DNA of 50,460 bases from an uncultured Clostridia bacterium (GCA_947367115.1 CANBCW010000006.1:1-50460); one strand, 5' to 3'. Shown: positions 35,902 to 44,679, numbered from the stretch's first letter. Translations and numbers: made by a program. The notes: generated by a model not told the origin, from the letters alone.

Positions 35902-37065
35902 TCATCCCTCGATCAGCGCGCGGAACTGCTCCACCGCCGCAGTGTTATTGACCGTCCGCCGAAGCAGTCCAGCCTTCATTTCTTTTAATCCGCCGTCACG
36001 CAGAACATGGATCAACTGCTCGTTCAGGGCTTCCTGATCATTTTCGCAGACCCAGCCATTTCCACGCTCCGTGACCATTTCATGACTGGATGTGGTCTGA
36101 ACAGTGAACACCGGCAGGCCAAGGCAGGCCGCCTCTTCAAGCACCATCGGTGCCGCCTCATGGTAGGAAGTCAGCAGGAATAAGTCGGCGTTTTTCATAT
36201 AGCGGTAGGGATTGGCCTGCTCGCCGTAGAAAACGACATTCGGCTCCAGCCCCTTTTCCACGGTCAGCTCCCGGAGCTGCCGCTCCATAGCGCCGCCGCC
36301 CACGATGTGAAGTGTGATCGGCAGCCCTGCTTCACGAGCCTTCGATGCTGCGAGGATCGCCCGCTCGATGCCTTTTTCATGCGCCAACCGGGCAACGGTG
36401 ATCACATGGATATGACTGCTGTCATACGTCACCGGCTCCTGTTCCGCCAGTGCGCGGATCTCGTCGAACCGATGACAATTGCGCACCGTGACGCATTTTT
36501 CGTTTAATTCCGGCAAAATCTGCTCAAATGCCCGGCGGCAGCCGTCGGAGCAGGCTGCAATTCGGTCAAACTCCGCCATCAGGCGGTTGTTGGCTGGGTC
36601 GTTGGCTCCGCAGCTGCCATAGTCACAGTGCAGGAACGCAGCCTTCTTTTTAGCTTTCACCCGGCGCAGTACGAAATCCTGAACGCCGCCATAAAAATTC
36701 TGCTTTCTGCCATTGTGCAGAAAAGCGATGGCACAGTCGTATTCCTCCGGCAGTGTTTTCTGGCTGGCCAACAGCAGTTTCATCAGCGCAGGGCGGCCAA
36801 AGATCCGGCATAGGAATGCCATCCCCCCGCGCTTCAGCTTGTGAAGCCCCTTGCATTCACCTTGGCTGACCCCCAGATAACGGAACAGGCTGCCGCATTC
36901 GATCACATTGATTTCCGGCGGCAAATTCTCCAGATATGCTCCGGTTCGGCTGAACAGGCACAGCGTCACCTCATACTGTCCCCGGATCTCCCAAAGGAGG
37001 TTGTACAGGCTTTTCTGCACGCCGCCGACCTTCATATTGTTATTAACAATGATGATCTTCTTCAT
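35902..37065 (-). CDS. GT4-type glycosyltransferase
   Basis: 387-residue GT-B enzyme. The N-terminus has MKKIIIVNNNMKVGGVQKSL, the Gly-rich loop of GT4. The C-terminal half has HVITVARLAHEKGIERAI and EAAPMVLEEAACLGLPV, the classic E-x7-E donor site. It transfers an activated sugar with retention during repeat-unit assembly. Its start overlaps the end of the GT2 gene by 23 bases. Confidence 0.92.
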   Translation of the reverse strand: MKKIIIVNNNMKVGGVQKSLYNLLWEIRGQYEVTLCLFSRTGAYLENLPPEINVIECGSLFRYLGVSQGECKGLHKLKRGGMAFLCRIFGRPALMKLLLASQKTLPEEYDCAIAFLHNGRKQNFYGGVQDFVLRRVKAKKKAAFLHCDYGSCGANDPANNRLMAEFDRIAACSDGCRRAFEQILPELNEKCVTVRNCHRFDEIRALAEQEPVTYDSSHIHVITVARLAHEKGIERAILAASKAREAGLPITLHIVGGGAMERQLRELTVEKGLEPNVVFYGEQANPYRYMKNADLFLLTSYHEAAPMVLEEAACLGLPVFTVQTTSSHEMVTERGNGWVCENDQEALNEQLIHVLRDGGLKEMKAGLLRRTVNNTAAVEQFRALIEG

Positions 37066-37855
37066 ATGCTTTCATTGTCTTTCCGCCCTGAATGCCGAGA
37101 TAGACCAGCCGGATGCGGCGCATGACACCAAGTTCCGTCTGCCGTTTGAAGTTCACGGCAAAATACAGTCCCATCAGCCAGTAGGCTTTGGGGAACAAAT
37201 GCCGCACCAGCACGCCTTTATCATAAAAATACTTTTCATTGTAACCCACGAACCAACTGGAGCTGTCCTTACGGCACTGGCCCAGTACGTACGGATGTGC
37301 GCGGACGCGCAGCCCATGATCAAGGCAATTCTTGAGGAACAAGCTGTCCTCCCCCGCGCTGAAGCGACAGCCGCCGCCAAAGCACTGGTGGAACGTGATA
37401 TTGTGGCGCAGGAGCGCCTCACGGCGAACCGCGATTCGCACCGCACCGTAACGCATGGCGTTCCACACCCGGATGCGTCCCTTTTCCAAGTGCCTTTGCT
37501 CCGTGACCACACCGTCTCTCGTGATGTCGATGCCGAACACCAGCACATCCGCGTCGGGTGTTTCCAGGAAGGCGTCGAGTACCGACTGTGGCATATCGTC
37601 CCGGTAGATCATGTCGTCATCGGCGAACAGGACGAACTCCGCGTCGGATGCCAGCAGGGCGATATTGCGGTTCAACCCTACACCCCGGGTAGCGGTGGTG
37701 ATCATTTTAACCACACCGTATTCCGTAGCCTGCGTGGTGACTTCCTCCCGACCCGCCTGATTGGCGATCACTGCGTCACAGCGCAGATTCATTTGCTTTA
37801 CAAGGGATAGGTCTTGCTGATTCATTGTTGCGACCAGTACCTGCAGCCGTGCCAT
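37043..37855 (-). CDS. GT2-type glycosyltransferase
   Basis: 270 residues, GT-A fold. The metal-binding DXD motif is FADDDMIY, preceded by RGVGLNRNIALLAS, as in capsular GT2 enzymes; GEDSLFLKNC gives the later acidic motif. The ATG at 37855 is chosen for AAAGGAG upstream; a longer in-frame start at 37927 has no ribosome site. It lies about 75 bases after the single-domain anchored protein gene. Confidence 0.87.
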   Translation of the reverse strand: MARLQVLVATMNQQDLSLVKQMNLRCDAVIANQAGREEVTTQATEYGVVKMITTATRGVGLNRNIALLASDAEFVLFADDDMIYRDDMPQSVLDAFLETPDADVLVFGIDITRDGVVTEQRHLEKGRIRVWNAMRYGAVRIAVRREALLRHNITFHQCFGGGCRFSAGEDSLFLKNCLDHGLRVRAHPYVLGQCRKDSSSWFVGYNEKYFYDKGVLVRHLFPKAYWLMGLYFAVNFKRQTELGVMRRIRLVYLGIQGGKTMKAYEEDHHC

Positions 37856-37929
37856 GGGCTTCGACTCCTTTATGCCAAGAATGCGGATTTGGACGATACC
37901 GTCAGCAGTATCGTCCCGAATATCCATAT

Positions 37930-38502
37930 TTACTCCGCGGGGGTATAGTTTCCGTTTTCCTTCAGAGAGGACAACACATCGTTGACCGTTTCCTGTGTCG
38001 CGTAGAAGGTGGTCAGATAATCACCCGACAGATGCGCTCCGGGGCTATAGATCACCAGCGTCACCGTTACCGGCGCTTCACCGTCCTGCAGATCCATGGA
38101 GCCAGCAGCAAGACCGTCCGTGCCGTTGAACCAGATGGAATACAGGTTCTCCGCCTGCCCATTGATCCGGGCAGTAAAGGTCAGAGCAGTCTGGTTTCCC
38201 TGATTCAGTGCTTCCACACCGATTAGATCCGAAAAGGCGTAAGGATACTTGACTTCACCGTAGGAGGTATCCACCACCATCGTTTCCCCCTGGCGTTCCG
38301 AAGCGCCTATGGTCAGCTCCTTCAGCGGCCCACGATCCGGGTCGTAAACAGCAGGCTTTTGATCCCTGCCTAAAAAAACGCAGGCTGCCACGATCAGCGC
38401 GACCACGCCAACCACACAGCCCGCAATCAACAATCGTTTCTTGTTGGGTCGTTTACCCCTGGTATTTTTTCTCTTAGTCAATGAACATGCTCCCTTTCTC
38501 AT
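37930..38502 (-). CDS. Anchored protein with one copy of the unrecognised domain
   Basis: 190 residues. A very basic N-terminus (KRKNTRGKRPNKKR) and one helix (LLIAGCVVGVVALIVAACVF) anchor it with the rest outside. One outer domain of about 100 residues starts VVDTSYGEVKYPYAF and ends with the helix ETVNDVLSSLKENG. It aligns by eye with both repeats of the 15249-16124 protein: (V/I)-DT-x-YG at the start, LYSIWF or PLFAVNF in the middle, and the same end helix. The ATG touches the LicD stop (TGA ATG), suggesting coupling; a TTG at 38481 with AAAGGGAG in front is an alternative start. Being inside the polysaccharide operon suggests an assembly or attachment role, but the function is unknown. 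Confidence 0.75.
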   Translation of the reverse strand: MRKGACSLTKRKNTRGKRPNKKRLLIAGCVVGVVALIVAACVFLGRDQKPAVYDPDRGPLKELTIGASERQGETMVVDTSYGEVKYPYAFSDLIGVEALNQGNQTALTFTARINGQAENLYSIWFNGTDGLAAGSMDLQDGEAPVTVTLVIYSPGAHLSGDYLTTFYATQETVNDVLSSLKENGNYTPAE

Positions 38503-39372
38503 TCAGCGGATGCTTCTGGAATACTCCGTAATCTTCATCTGCTTCTGATCCTCCAGATAATCCTCATAGGAGCGATCCGGATCCAATATCAAGGCATGCG
38601 CTTTGCACCGTCTGGCACTTTCCGACGGCAGCGCCATATAGTCACCGTAAATTTGGGTCAGCATATCATCCCAGTTCGCTGAAATAGGGAAGCTGCCCCG
38701 CACAAAGGGCTGCTCTGTGGTATCCTCCAGCCACCGGCGGGGGAAAACATTTTTCTCATAGCGAGAAGCCGCGCCCAAGAAGGTATGCACCAGTTCGGTG
38801 CTGCCCTTGCCTTTCAGCTGCACCACAGGACGCACCAAGCCCATCGGAACCAGCCGGCAGAGCGCCATAAAGAGCTTCTTCGCCGCACTGTCGGTCAGAT
38901 ACCCACGTCGGCTCAGCCCCTTGGCGATGACCACCTTGGAAGCCGCGAACTGCAGTTTGCGCACAAAGCGAGAATCGGACAGGTTGTCGCAGGGGAAGAT
39001 ATCCATGTAGATGCCCTGATGCACCAGAGGATCTTTCGGGATAAATTTCTCCATACAGGCTGTGCCATTCCTGCGCAGCTTGGAGAAGAACATAGGCCAA
39101 TGCTCAGAAAATTCTGCCTGCAGAAAATACTGATCCCCATTCAGTTCCCGGGGCGCGATTTGCAAAAACCGTTCGTACTCCGGCCGGAGCATGACCACAT
39201 CCAAATCATCATCCCATGGGATAAATCCCTGATGGCGGACAGCGCCCAGCGCGGAACCCGCAAAGAGGGCATACCGAATATTGTGTTTTCTGCAGATGCG
39301 ATCAAATTCTGTCAGCAGTTCAAACAGGATCTCCTGATGCCGCCGCAGGATTGGCGCAGAATAATTTTCCAT
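38503..39372 (-). CDS. LicD family nucleotidyltransferase-fold protein (phosphocholine-type transfer)
   Basis: 289 residues. The LicD signature is clear: AGSALGAVRHQGFIPWDDDL followed by DVVMLRPEYERFL, where GS and the Asp pair form the catalytic nucleotidyltransferase site. LicD proteins move phosphocholine from CDP-choline, or related phospho-groups, onto cell-surface glycans. No licA/B/C choline uptake or activation gene is in the window, so the donor may differ. The ATG at 39372 is chosen since AAAGG is only two bases before the ATG at 39378. Choline-binding-like repeats on the giant proteins in this window make a phosphocholine role attractive. Confidence 0.88.
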   Translation of the reverse strand: MENYSAPILRRHQEILFELLTEFDRICRKHNIRYALFAGSALGAVRHQGFIPWDDDLDVVMLRPEYERFLQIAPRELNGDQYFLQAEFSEHWPMFFSKLRRNGTACMEKFIPKDPLVHQGIYMDIFPCDNLSDSRFVRKLQFAASKVVIAKGLSRRGYLTDSAAKKLFMALCRLVPMGLVRPVVQLKGKGSTELVHTFLGAASRYEKNVFPRRWLEDTTEQPFVRGSFPISANWDDMLTQIYGDYMALPSESARRCKAHALILDPDRSYEDYLEDQKQMKITEYSRSIR

Positions 39373-39446
39373 AAACATGACCTTTTTGCCTGCGATTTTT
39401 TCTTTGAGCCGACGCAGGCGGTTCGGCTCAGCAGATCGTTGTCAGC

Positions 39447-40106
39447 TCAGCGGGCACCCTCGTGGGTAAAGACCAGGCGTACCGTTCTGACCAGGCACCG
39501 CAGATCCATCCGCATAGACATATTTTCTATGTACTCCATGTCATAAACGATCTTCTCTTCAGGCTTCAGATCGTAGCCGCCGCTTACCTGCGCCCAGCCG
39601 GTCAAACCGGGACGCACCGCCAATCGGTTTCGGAAGCCATGAATATAAGTTTCAAACTGGTCATAAAAATAAGCGCGCTCCGGGCGGGGCCCCACCAGAC
39701 TCATATCGCCTTTCAGGATGTTCCAAAGCTGGGGCAGTTCGTCCAGCCGGGTCTTGCGGAGGAGGCAGCCCACCTTGGTGCAGCGGTCATCTTCTTTTTC
39801 CGCCCACTGCGGGCCGTTTTGCTCTGCGTCATCACGCATGGAGCGGAATTTCAGCATGGTAAAGATCTTGCCATCCTTGCCCACACGCTCCTGCTGGAAA
39901 ATGACCGGCCCTTTGGAATCCAGCTTGATCAGCAGCGCAATAATCAACATCGGCAGCAGCCCCAGTGCGCCGACGCACAGGGAAAACAGAATATCAAAGC
40001 CGCGCTTAGCAAACGCATACAGTGGAGATACCTTCGGTGTGACCGCTTCAACATGGTAGATTGGTGTATTTAATTGTTCCAAATCTCCCCTTACGGTTAC
40101 TGTCAT
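39447..40106 (-). CDS. Initiating phosphoglycosyl transferase (WcaJ/PglC type)
   Basis: 219 residues, the short form with one re-entrant membrane segment (FDILFSLCVGALGLLPMLII) and the whole catalytic core: QQERVGKDGKIFTMLKFRSM, RKTRLDELPQLWNILKGDM, LVGPRPE and RPGLTGWAQVSG. It puts the first sugar-1-phosphate on undecaprenyl phosphate and so starts each repeat unit. The ATG at 40106 is preferred, with GGAAGGG upstream; longer forms read through the promoter. It is the first gene of the operon. Confidence 0.95.
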   Translation of the reverse strand: MTVTVRGDLEQLNTPIYHVEAVTPKVSPLYAFAKRGFDILFSLCVGALGLLPMLIIALLIKLDSKGPVIFQQERVGKDGKIFTMLKFRSMRDDAEQNGPQWAEKEDDRCTKVGCLLRKTRLDELPQLWNILKGDMSLVGPRPERAYFYDQFETYIHGFRNRLAVRPGLTGWAQVSGGYDLKPEEKIVYDMEYIENMSMRMDLRCLVRTVRLVFTHEGAR

Positions 40107-40143
40107 GAAGACATACCCTTCCATTTTTAGTAATCTATCGTAT

Positions 40144-40172
40144 ATTTTATCACACTTATTGCCGGATATCAA
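40144..40172 (-). promoter_or_regulatory. Predicted sigma-A promoter of the 12-gene polysaccharide operon
   Basis: On the minus strand TTGATA (40172-40167) and TAAAAT (40149-40144) are spaced 17 bases, about 40 bases upstream of the first gene. It lies in a short AT-rich divergent region with the promoter at 40222-40250. Confidence 0.75.
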
Positions 40173-40221
40173 CATCTTTTTATTGGTAAATGGTTTATCC
40201 GTTAAGTTTGCTCCGTTTGTA

Positions 40222-40250
40222 TTGAATTTCCTCACATTTTCTGATATAAT
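40222..40250 (+). promoter_or_regulatory. Predicted sigma-A promoter of the lone GT2 gene
   Basis: TTGAAT (40222-40227) and a perfect TATAAT (40245-40250) are spaced 17 bases, about 70 bases upstream of the GT2 start. A small GTTATCTGGAAATAAC dyad-like stretch (40251-40266) follows the -10 box. Confidence 0.8.
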
Positions 40251-40320
40251 GTTATCTGGAAATAACAGGCACCATGTTCAGTGACAGCAAAGTAAAGATA
40301 AATAAAGGGGGAACATCCGG

Positions 40321-41085
40321 ATGAATGGTGAAAATGAGCTAATCAGCATCATCATGCCCGCCCATAATGCGGAAAAAACCCTTCCTCTGGCAGTTAACTC
40401 TGTGCTGGCTCAAACCTATCAGAATTACGAACTGATCATCATTAACGACTGCTCCCATGACCGCACGCTGGCTCTGGCGGAACAATATGCCAACACAGAC
40501 AGCCGGATCCGTGTGCTCTCCAATGAGGAAAACATCGGCGTCTCTCTGACCAGGCACAAAGGCATCGAAAGTGCCCGCGGTGAATGGCTTGCCTTTCTGG
40601 ACAGCGATGACGCATGGACTTCGGACAAGCTGGAAAAGCAAATGATCCTGCAGCGGCAGAAAAATGCCAAGTTTATCTTTACCGGATCTGCCTTCATGGA
40701 CGATCAGGATGCTCCGATCAACTGGATCATGCATGTTCCCAAGAAAATTGGCTATCGGAGGCTGCTGAAGCAAAATCTCGTGTCCAATTCTTCTGTGCTG
40801 ATACAGAAGTCCTGCTATCTGGAGCATGAGTTCATCGGAAACGGTCTTCACGAGGATTTCGTGTGCTGGCTGCGGCTTCTGCGCTCCGGAGAAGCCGCTT
40901 ACGGCATCGACGAGCCGCTGCTGATCTACCGGCTCTCCTCCAGCTCAAAATCAGGCAATAAGCTGAAAGCCGCAAAAATGAATTGGAACGCATACCGTGC
41001 CGCGGGACTGAATGTACTGGAAGCCTCCTACTACATGGTCTGGTACGTTGTAAACGGCCTGCGCAAATATCGTAATTTAAGGTAA
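40321..41085 (+). CDS. GT2-type glycosyltransferase (monocistronic)
   Basis: 254 residues with standard GT2 sequence: ISIIMPAHNAEKTLPLAVNS, QNYELIIINDCSHDRT and LAFLDSDDAW with the DXD-type metal site. It may add a sugar or branch to the polymer made by the divergent operon. AAAGGGGGAA precedes the ATG. It has its own promoter and terminator, so it is regulated apart from the main operon. Confidence 0.92.
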   Translation: MNGENELISIIMPAHNAEKTLPLAVNSVLAQTYQNYELIIINDCSHDRTLALAEQYANTDSRIRVLSNEENIGVSLTRHKGIESARGEWLAFLDSDDAWTSDKLEKQMILQRQKNAKFIFTGSAFMDDQDAPINWIMHVPKKIGYRRLLKQNLVSNSSVLIQKSCYLEHEFIGNGLHEDFVCWLRLLRSGEAAYGIDEPLLIYRLSSSSKSGNKLKAAKMNWNAYRAAGLNVLEASYYMVWYVVNGLRKYRNLR

Positions 41086-41092
41086 TGCAATA

Positions 41093-41126
41093 GCCCCATT
41101 TGACGGATGGTATCGTCAAATGGGGC
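41093..41126. terminator. Bidirectional Rho-independent terminator
   Basis: A 13-bp perfect stem (GCCCCATTTGACG, 41093-41105, with 41114-41126) is followed by ATTTTTATT on the plus strand. It sits between the converging GT2 and LCP genes and probably serves both. Confidence 0.85.
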
Positions 41127-41143
41127 ATTTTTATTCCCGATGA

Positions 41144-42136
41144 TCAGGTTTTGGGAGAATAAAGGTATTTCAGGATCACCTGATCCAGCGCTTCCTCGTC
41201 CACATGGTATTCCATATACTGCTCGCCCTTAATATTTTCGCCCTGGATGGATACCATATCTCCCATGGTGTAACCGGCGTACCGATCCGCAAAGGATGCC
41301 ATGGTCTTTACGGAACAATCCGTCACCATATACGCATCCACGGCATCGTAGGTATTGATCACGAACCTGGCGGAACTTTCCATACTGGCCTTCAGCGCGT
41401 CAACGAAGCTGGACATGTATTCCTTCTGCCGCTCCATACGAGTCAGGTTCAGCTGATCTCCCAGCCCCTGCCGGGTGCGAACAAAGGTCACCGCCTGCTC
41501 GCCTCTCAGAGTTATCTCGCCCATCGTAATGGTGGGGTCGATCTGGGAAAAATCATCGGTAACTGTGACCGGAACTCCACCCACCGCGTCGTTAAGCAGG
41601 GTAATGGCATCCATATTCATGGTCACATAATAGTTGATGTGGAGGCCGTACAGAAAATCCGAGACCGTATCGCGCAGGTTCTTCGCACTGTCCTCCAGGC
41701 CGGAGCCGTAGGTATGCGCCAGCGCCAGCTGACCGTGGATTGTGCCGGCCTGCTTACCGCCAATACCCAGCACCGGAATCTCCAGCATGGTGTCCCGGTT
41801 CAAGCTCAGCATATGAATGGTCTCATTGGTCTCATCAAAAATCAGCAGGGAGACCATATCCGCCTCACCGGAATTGTTGTAGGATTCACTGCTCACGACC
41901 GGGCCGTACTCATCAATACCAGCCACCAAAATGACGGTGATATCCTGCCGGTGGAAATACTCCACGCCATCACGGACAATGGTCTTTGTATTGCTGCCCA
42001 ATGTGGTGCCTGTGGAATGAAAAACAGTGGACTCCAGAAACTGGAGCCCACTGATAATGAACACAAGCACCAGAATCAGGATGACAATCAATATGACCGG
42101 ATTTCCGCGTCTTTTTCTGTCTTGCATATCGAACAT
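41144..42136 (-). CDS. LytR-CpsA-Psr (LCP) family polymer-to-wall transferase
   Basis: 330 residues. One N-terminal helix (VILIVILILVLVFIISGL) is followed by the LCP domain with ILVAGIDEYG, MLSLNRDTMLEIP, GGVPVTV and FVRTRQGLGDQLNLTRMERQ; the Arg and Asp residues in these blocks bind the polyprenyl pyrophosphate. LCP enzymes move finished glycopolymers from the lipid carrier to peptidoglycan, so this is the likely attachment enzyme for the polymer made here. AGGAAT lies before the ATG; a second ATG three codons in is possible. It is last in a three-gene unit from 44509. Confidence 0.95.
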   Translation of the reverse strand: MFDMQDRKRRGNPVILIVILILVLVFIISGLQFLESTVFHSTGTTLGSNTKTIVRDGVEYFHRQDITVILVAGIDEYGPVVSSESYNNSGEADMVSLLIFDETNETIHMLSLNRDTMLEIPVLGIGGKQAGTIHGQLALAHTYGSGLEDSAKNLRDTVSDFLYGLHINYYVTMNMDAITLLNDAVGGVPVTVTDDFSQIDPTITMGEITLRGEQAVTFVRTRQGLGDQLNLTRMERQKEYMSSFVDALKASMESSARFVINTYDAVDAYMVTDCSVKTMASFADRYAGYTMGDMVSIQGENIKGEQYMEYHVDEEALDQVILKYLYSPKT

Positions 42137-42166
42137 CCTATTCCTGCTTTGTTAAGCGGTCTGTGA

Positions 42167-42904
42167 TCAAGCGCCGCGCTTCTTGGCATCAATGCGGTAG
42201 ATCACAGTCAGCGCAATGATGGCCACCAGAGCGATCACGGCGACCAGACCCCACAGAGACGTATTGCCCACGTCACCGGTCTGAACAGGAGGCTCATCGG
42301 CAACCTCGACGGAGAATTCCACAGGGCACAGCTTCTCAAACACACAGGTAACGGTGCCATCCCCATTGTTCTCACAGCTGACAATGGGATTCCACTCGCT
42401 CTCCTTGTAGGTCATAGCATAAACATCGGCATCAGCCGCGACACCCAGGTCAAAGACCAGAGTCAGCGTCACGCCCTCGGGCTCCAGCATCTCAGGGTGC
42501 TCCTGACATACGAAGGTAGCGTCAAACAAATCACGGATAACCATTTCGCTGCTGTTCAGCTTGGCGTTATGCTTCTCATAAGGAATGGTCATCTCGCCGC
42601 TCTTCAGCTTGGCGTAGACATCCAGCAGAACCGTTCTGGAAGCGTCCGGAATCTCAGTGGAGGTCTCGGCTTCGGAGACAGGAGTGATGATCAGGCAGCC
42701 TTCATAAACATAGTCAATGATCTGACCGTCATCGCTGCAGATAACACCAATGGCGGGATCGCCGTTGGGGTCGGTCACAGGGACAATCTCAGGGGCGGGC
42801 TTGTTGGTAACACTGGGGGTAAATTCGGTCTCAGCAGCAAATGCAGGCACCGCACAGGCCACGCACAGCATAACCGCAACTAAAACAGCAAGAACTCTTT
42901 TCAT
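42167..42904 (-). CDS. Exported protein with sortase-type C-terminal anchor
   Basis: 245 residues. A signal peptide (MKRVLAVLVAVMLCVACAV, cleavage after AFA) is followed by an acidic outer domain of about 170 residues that I do not recognise. The C-terminus reads PPVQTGD, then a hydrophobic stretch (LWGLVAVIALVAIIALTVIY), then RIDAKKRGA. This is the layout of a sortase sorting signal with an LPXTG variant (xPVQTG). AAGGAG sits 10 bases before the ATG at 42904. It lies between the Wzz/kinase and LCP genes, so a role in polysaccharide export or attachment is possible. No sortase gene is in the window. Confidence 0.78.
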   Translation of the reverse strand: MKRVLAVLVAVMLCVACAVPAFAAETEFTPSVTNKPAPEIVPVTDPNGDPAIGVICSDDGQIIDYVYEGCLIITPVSEAETSTEIPDASRTVLLDVYAKLKSGEMTIPYEKHNAKLNSSEMVIRDLFDATFVCQEHPEMLEPEGVTLTLVFDLGVAADADVYAMTYKESEWNPIVSCENNGDGTVTCVFEKLCPVEFSVEVADEPPVQTGDVGNTSLWGLVAVIALVAIIALTVIYRIDAKKRGA

Positions 42905-42955
42905 TTTGCTCAACTCCTTAATTATTTTCACACGCCTTTCGGGGGCGCATTGGAT

Positions 42956-44509
42956 TTACATGTTTTTTTCGGGCCGCTGCTCGCTCTGTTCGGCAGCCTT
43001 CTTCGCCGCGCGGCTGGCAGCAATGTAGCTGCCCTCGTAGCGGCTGTAGCTTCGCTTATAGCCACGGTACTTTTTACCGTACGCGCGGGAGTCCTCCTCG
43101 GTGCAGTTGAGCACCACACCCAAAATCCGGGCATCGACAAAGCTGAACTGCTTCACAGCGTCACTGAGTACGGTACGGTTGCAGTAGTTCTGACGAACCA
43201 CCAGCAGAACGCCGTCCACCAGCTTCGCGGCAACCAGCGCGTCACTGACCTCACCCACGGGAGGCAGGTCGAGAATAATGTAATCATAAGAACCGCGCAG
43301 CTGATCCAGAGCCTTGCTCATGCGGCTGGAGTTCAGCAGCTCAATGGGGTTGGGGGGATTGCGTCCCGCCGCGATGACATTGAACCCGCACTCCTCATCT
43401 CCGGAACCGTAATGCTGGACGATCTCCTCCATGCCCACCTGTCTTGTCAGATAGTTGGACAAGCCCGGCAGCTTCTTGATGGGAAGCTTCGCCGACAGGG
43501 AAGGCCGGCGCATATCACAGTCGATCAGCAGCACCCGCTTATCCAGCTGCGCCAGAGAATACGCCAGATTGACCGAGGAAAGGCTCTTGCCTTCGCCAGC
43601 CATGGCGCTGGAAACACCGATAATATGGCAGTCGCGCTCATCCACAAAGGAGAACTGCAGCTTGGTACGCAGCAGCTTGTAGGCCTCGGATGCGGAGAAG
43701 CTGATGCCGCTGCCCACCAGCACAGGATCCTTGGCACCGGCCACGGTGCGCTTGCCGCGCTGATCGCCGCCATAGTGATAGTAGCCGCCCTTGCTCTGAA
43801 CCGTCATGTCCGGCACAGCTGACAGCACCGGATGGGAGCAGCAGATCTGCACATCTTCCTCCGTGCGGATGGTCACGTCAAACAGCTCATAAAGCACGAT
43901 AACGGAAATGCTGAGTACAAAACCCACCAGGAAACCCAAAACCGTATTTCCCATGTAGCTGGGGGAGCTGGGCTTACTTGCCACGATGGCCGACTCCACA
44001 ATCTTTGCGGAGGTGCCTTCGATGATGTTCTTGATGCGGGTGGGGAGGATCTGGCCAACTGCGTTGGCGATCCGCTCCGCTTCCACAGGATCCGGACTGG
44101 TGACTGTCACCCGGAAGATCTCCGTACCGTTGACTGCCTCAGCGTCGATCATATCCTGCAGATCTTCATAGCTGCAGTCGACACCGGCGTAATCAATCAC
44201 GTCAAGCAGTGTCTCACGGCTTTCCAATATTATAATGTATGAGTCGACCAGATTCTTCGCGGCGGTGATATCGCCGGAATCGATACTGACCGAAGCATTT
44301 CCAATGGACAGGTCACTGTTATTGTTAACATAGAACATGGTGGACGACTCATACTTGGGTGTGATCACATAAAAGCTAACCAGAAAGGTCAGCACCGCGC
44401 ACACCAGCGCAGATAAGCCGATGATCCAGCTCTTGTTCAAAAGCAGCGATACCAGCCGCTGCAGGTCGAGCTGTTTGGGCTCACCCTGCGCTTTCGTTTT
44501 TTCGCTCAT
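42956..44509 (-). CDS. Fused Wzz-BY-kinase chain-length regulator (Wzc-like)
   Basis: 517 residues. Membrane helix 1 is SWIIGLSALVCAVLTFLVSF and helix 2 is MGNTVLGFLVGFVLSISVIV, with a short outer Wzz domain between. The inner bacterial tyrosine kinase has Walker A SSAMAGEGKS, A' VLLIDCDMRRPSL and Walker B YIILDLPPVG. The tail carries a Tyr cluster (YGKKYRGYKRSYSRYEGSY) for autophosphorylation, ending in charged residues. It controls length and export of the polymer. Most Firmicutes split this into two proteins; here one chain does both but lacks the large periplasmic part of Gram-negative Wzc. GGAGG precedes the ATG at 44509. It heads the unit with the sorted protein and LCP genes. Confidence 0.93.
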   Translation of the reverse strand: MSEKTKAQGEPKQLDLQRLVSLLLNKSWIIGLSALVCAVLTFLVSFYVITPKYESSTMFYVNNNSDLSIGNASVSIDSGDITAAKNLVDSYIIILESRETLLDVIDYAGVDCSYEDLQDMIDAEAVNGTEIFRVTVTSPDPVEAERIANAVGQILPTRIKNIIEGTSAKIVESAIVASKPSSPSYMGNTVLGFLVGFVLSISVIVLYELFDVTIRTEEDVQICCSHPVLSAVPDMTVQSKGGYYHYGGDQRGKRTVAGAKDPVLVGSGISFSASEAYKLLRTKLQFSFVDERDCHIIGVSSAMAGEGKSLSSVNLAYSLAQLDKRVLLIDCDMRRPSLSAKLPIKKLPGLSNYLTRQVGMEEIVQHYGSGDEECGFNVIAAGRNPPNPIELLNSSRMSKALDQLRGSYDYIILDLPPVGEVSDALVAAKLVDGVLLVVRQNYCNRTVLSDAVKQFSFVDARILGVVLNCTEEDSRAYGKKYRGYKRSYSRYEGSYIAASRAAKKAAEQSEQRPEKNM

Positions 44510-44602
44510 ATATAGCCTCCGTGCGGCCGTTCGCCGGCAATTTCCGCCGCAAACTGCCAATGGGCACACTATCCCTTTTGATAAAGATTACTTTGTTCTT
44601 GT

Positions 44603-44631
44603 ATCATATCATCTTTCTTTGGGTCTGTCAA
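44603..44631 (-). promoter_or_regulatory. Strong predicted sigma-A promoter of the Wzc-like unit
   Basis: On the minus strand a perfect TTGACA (44631-44626) and TATGAT (44608-44603) are spaced 17 bases, about 95 bases upstream of the Wzc-like start. It is the best consensus promoter in the window. Confidence 0.85.
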
Positions 44632-44679
44632 CCAAAATCGCGCGGAAATTATTCCATTTTTTTCAATCCTGGACGGCAA

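Noticed and set aside
39406..39429. Terminator inside the polysaccharide operon after the initiating transferase gene
   Set aside because: A 7-bp GAGCCGA/TCGGCTC stem exists but is followed by A-rich, not T-rich, sequence on the minus strand.
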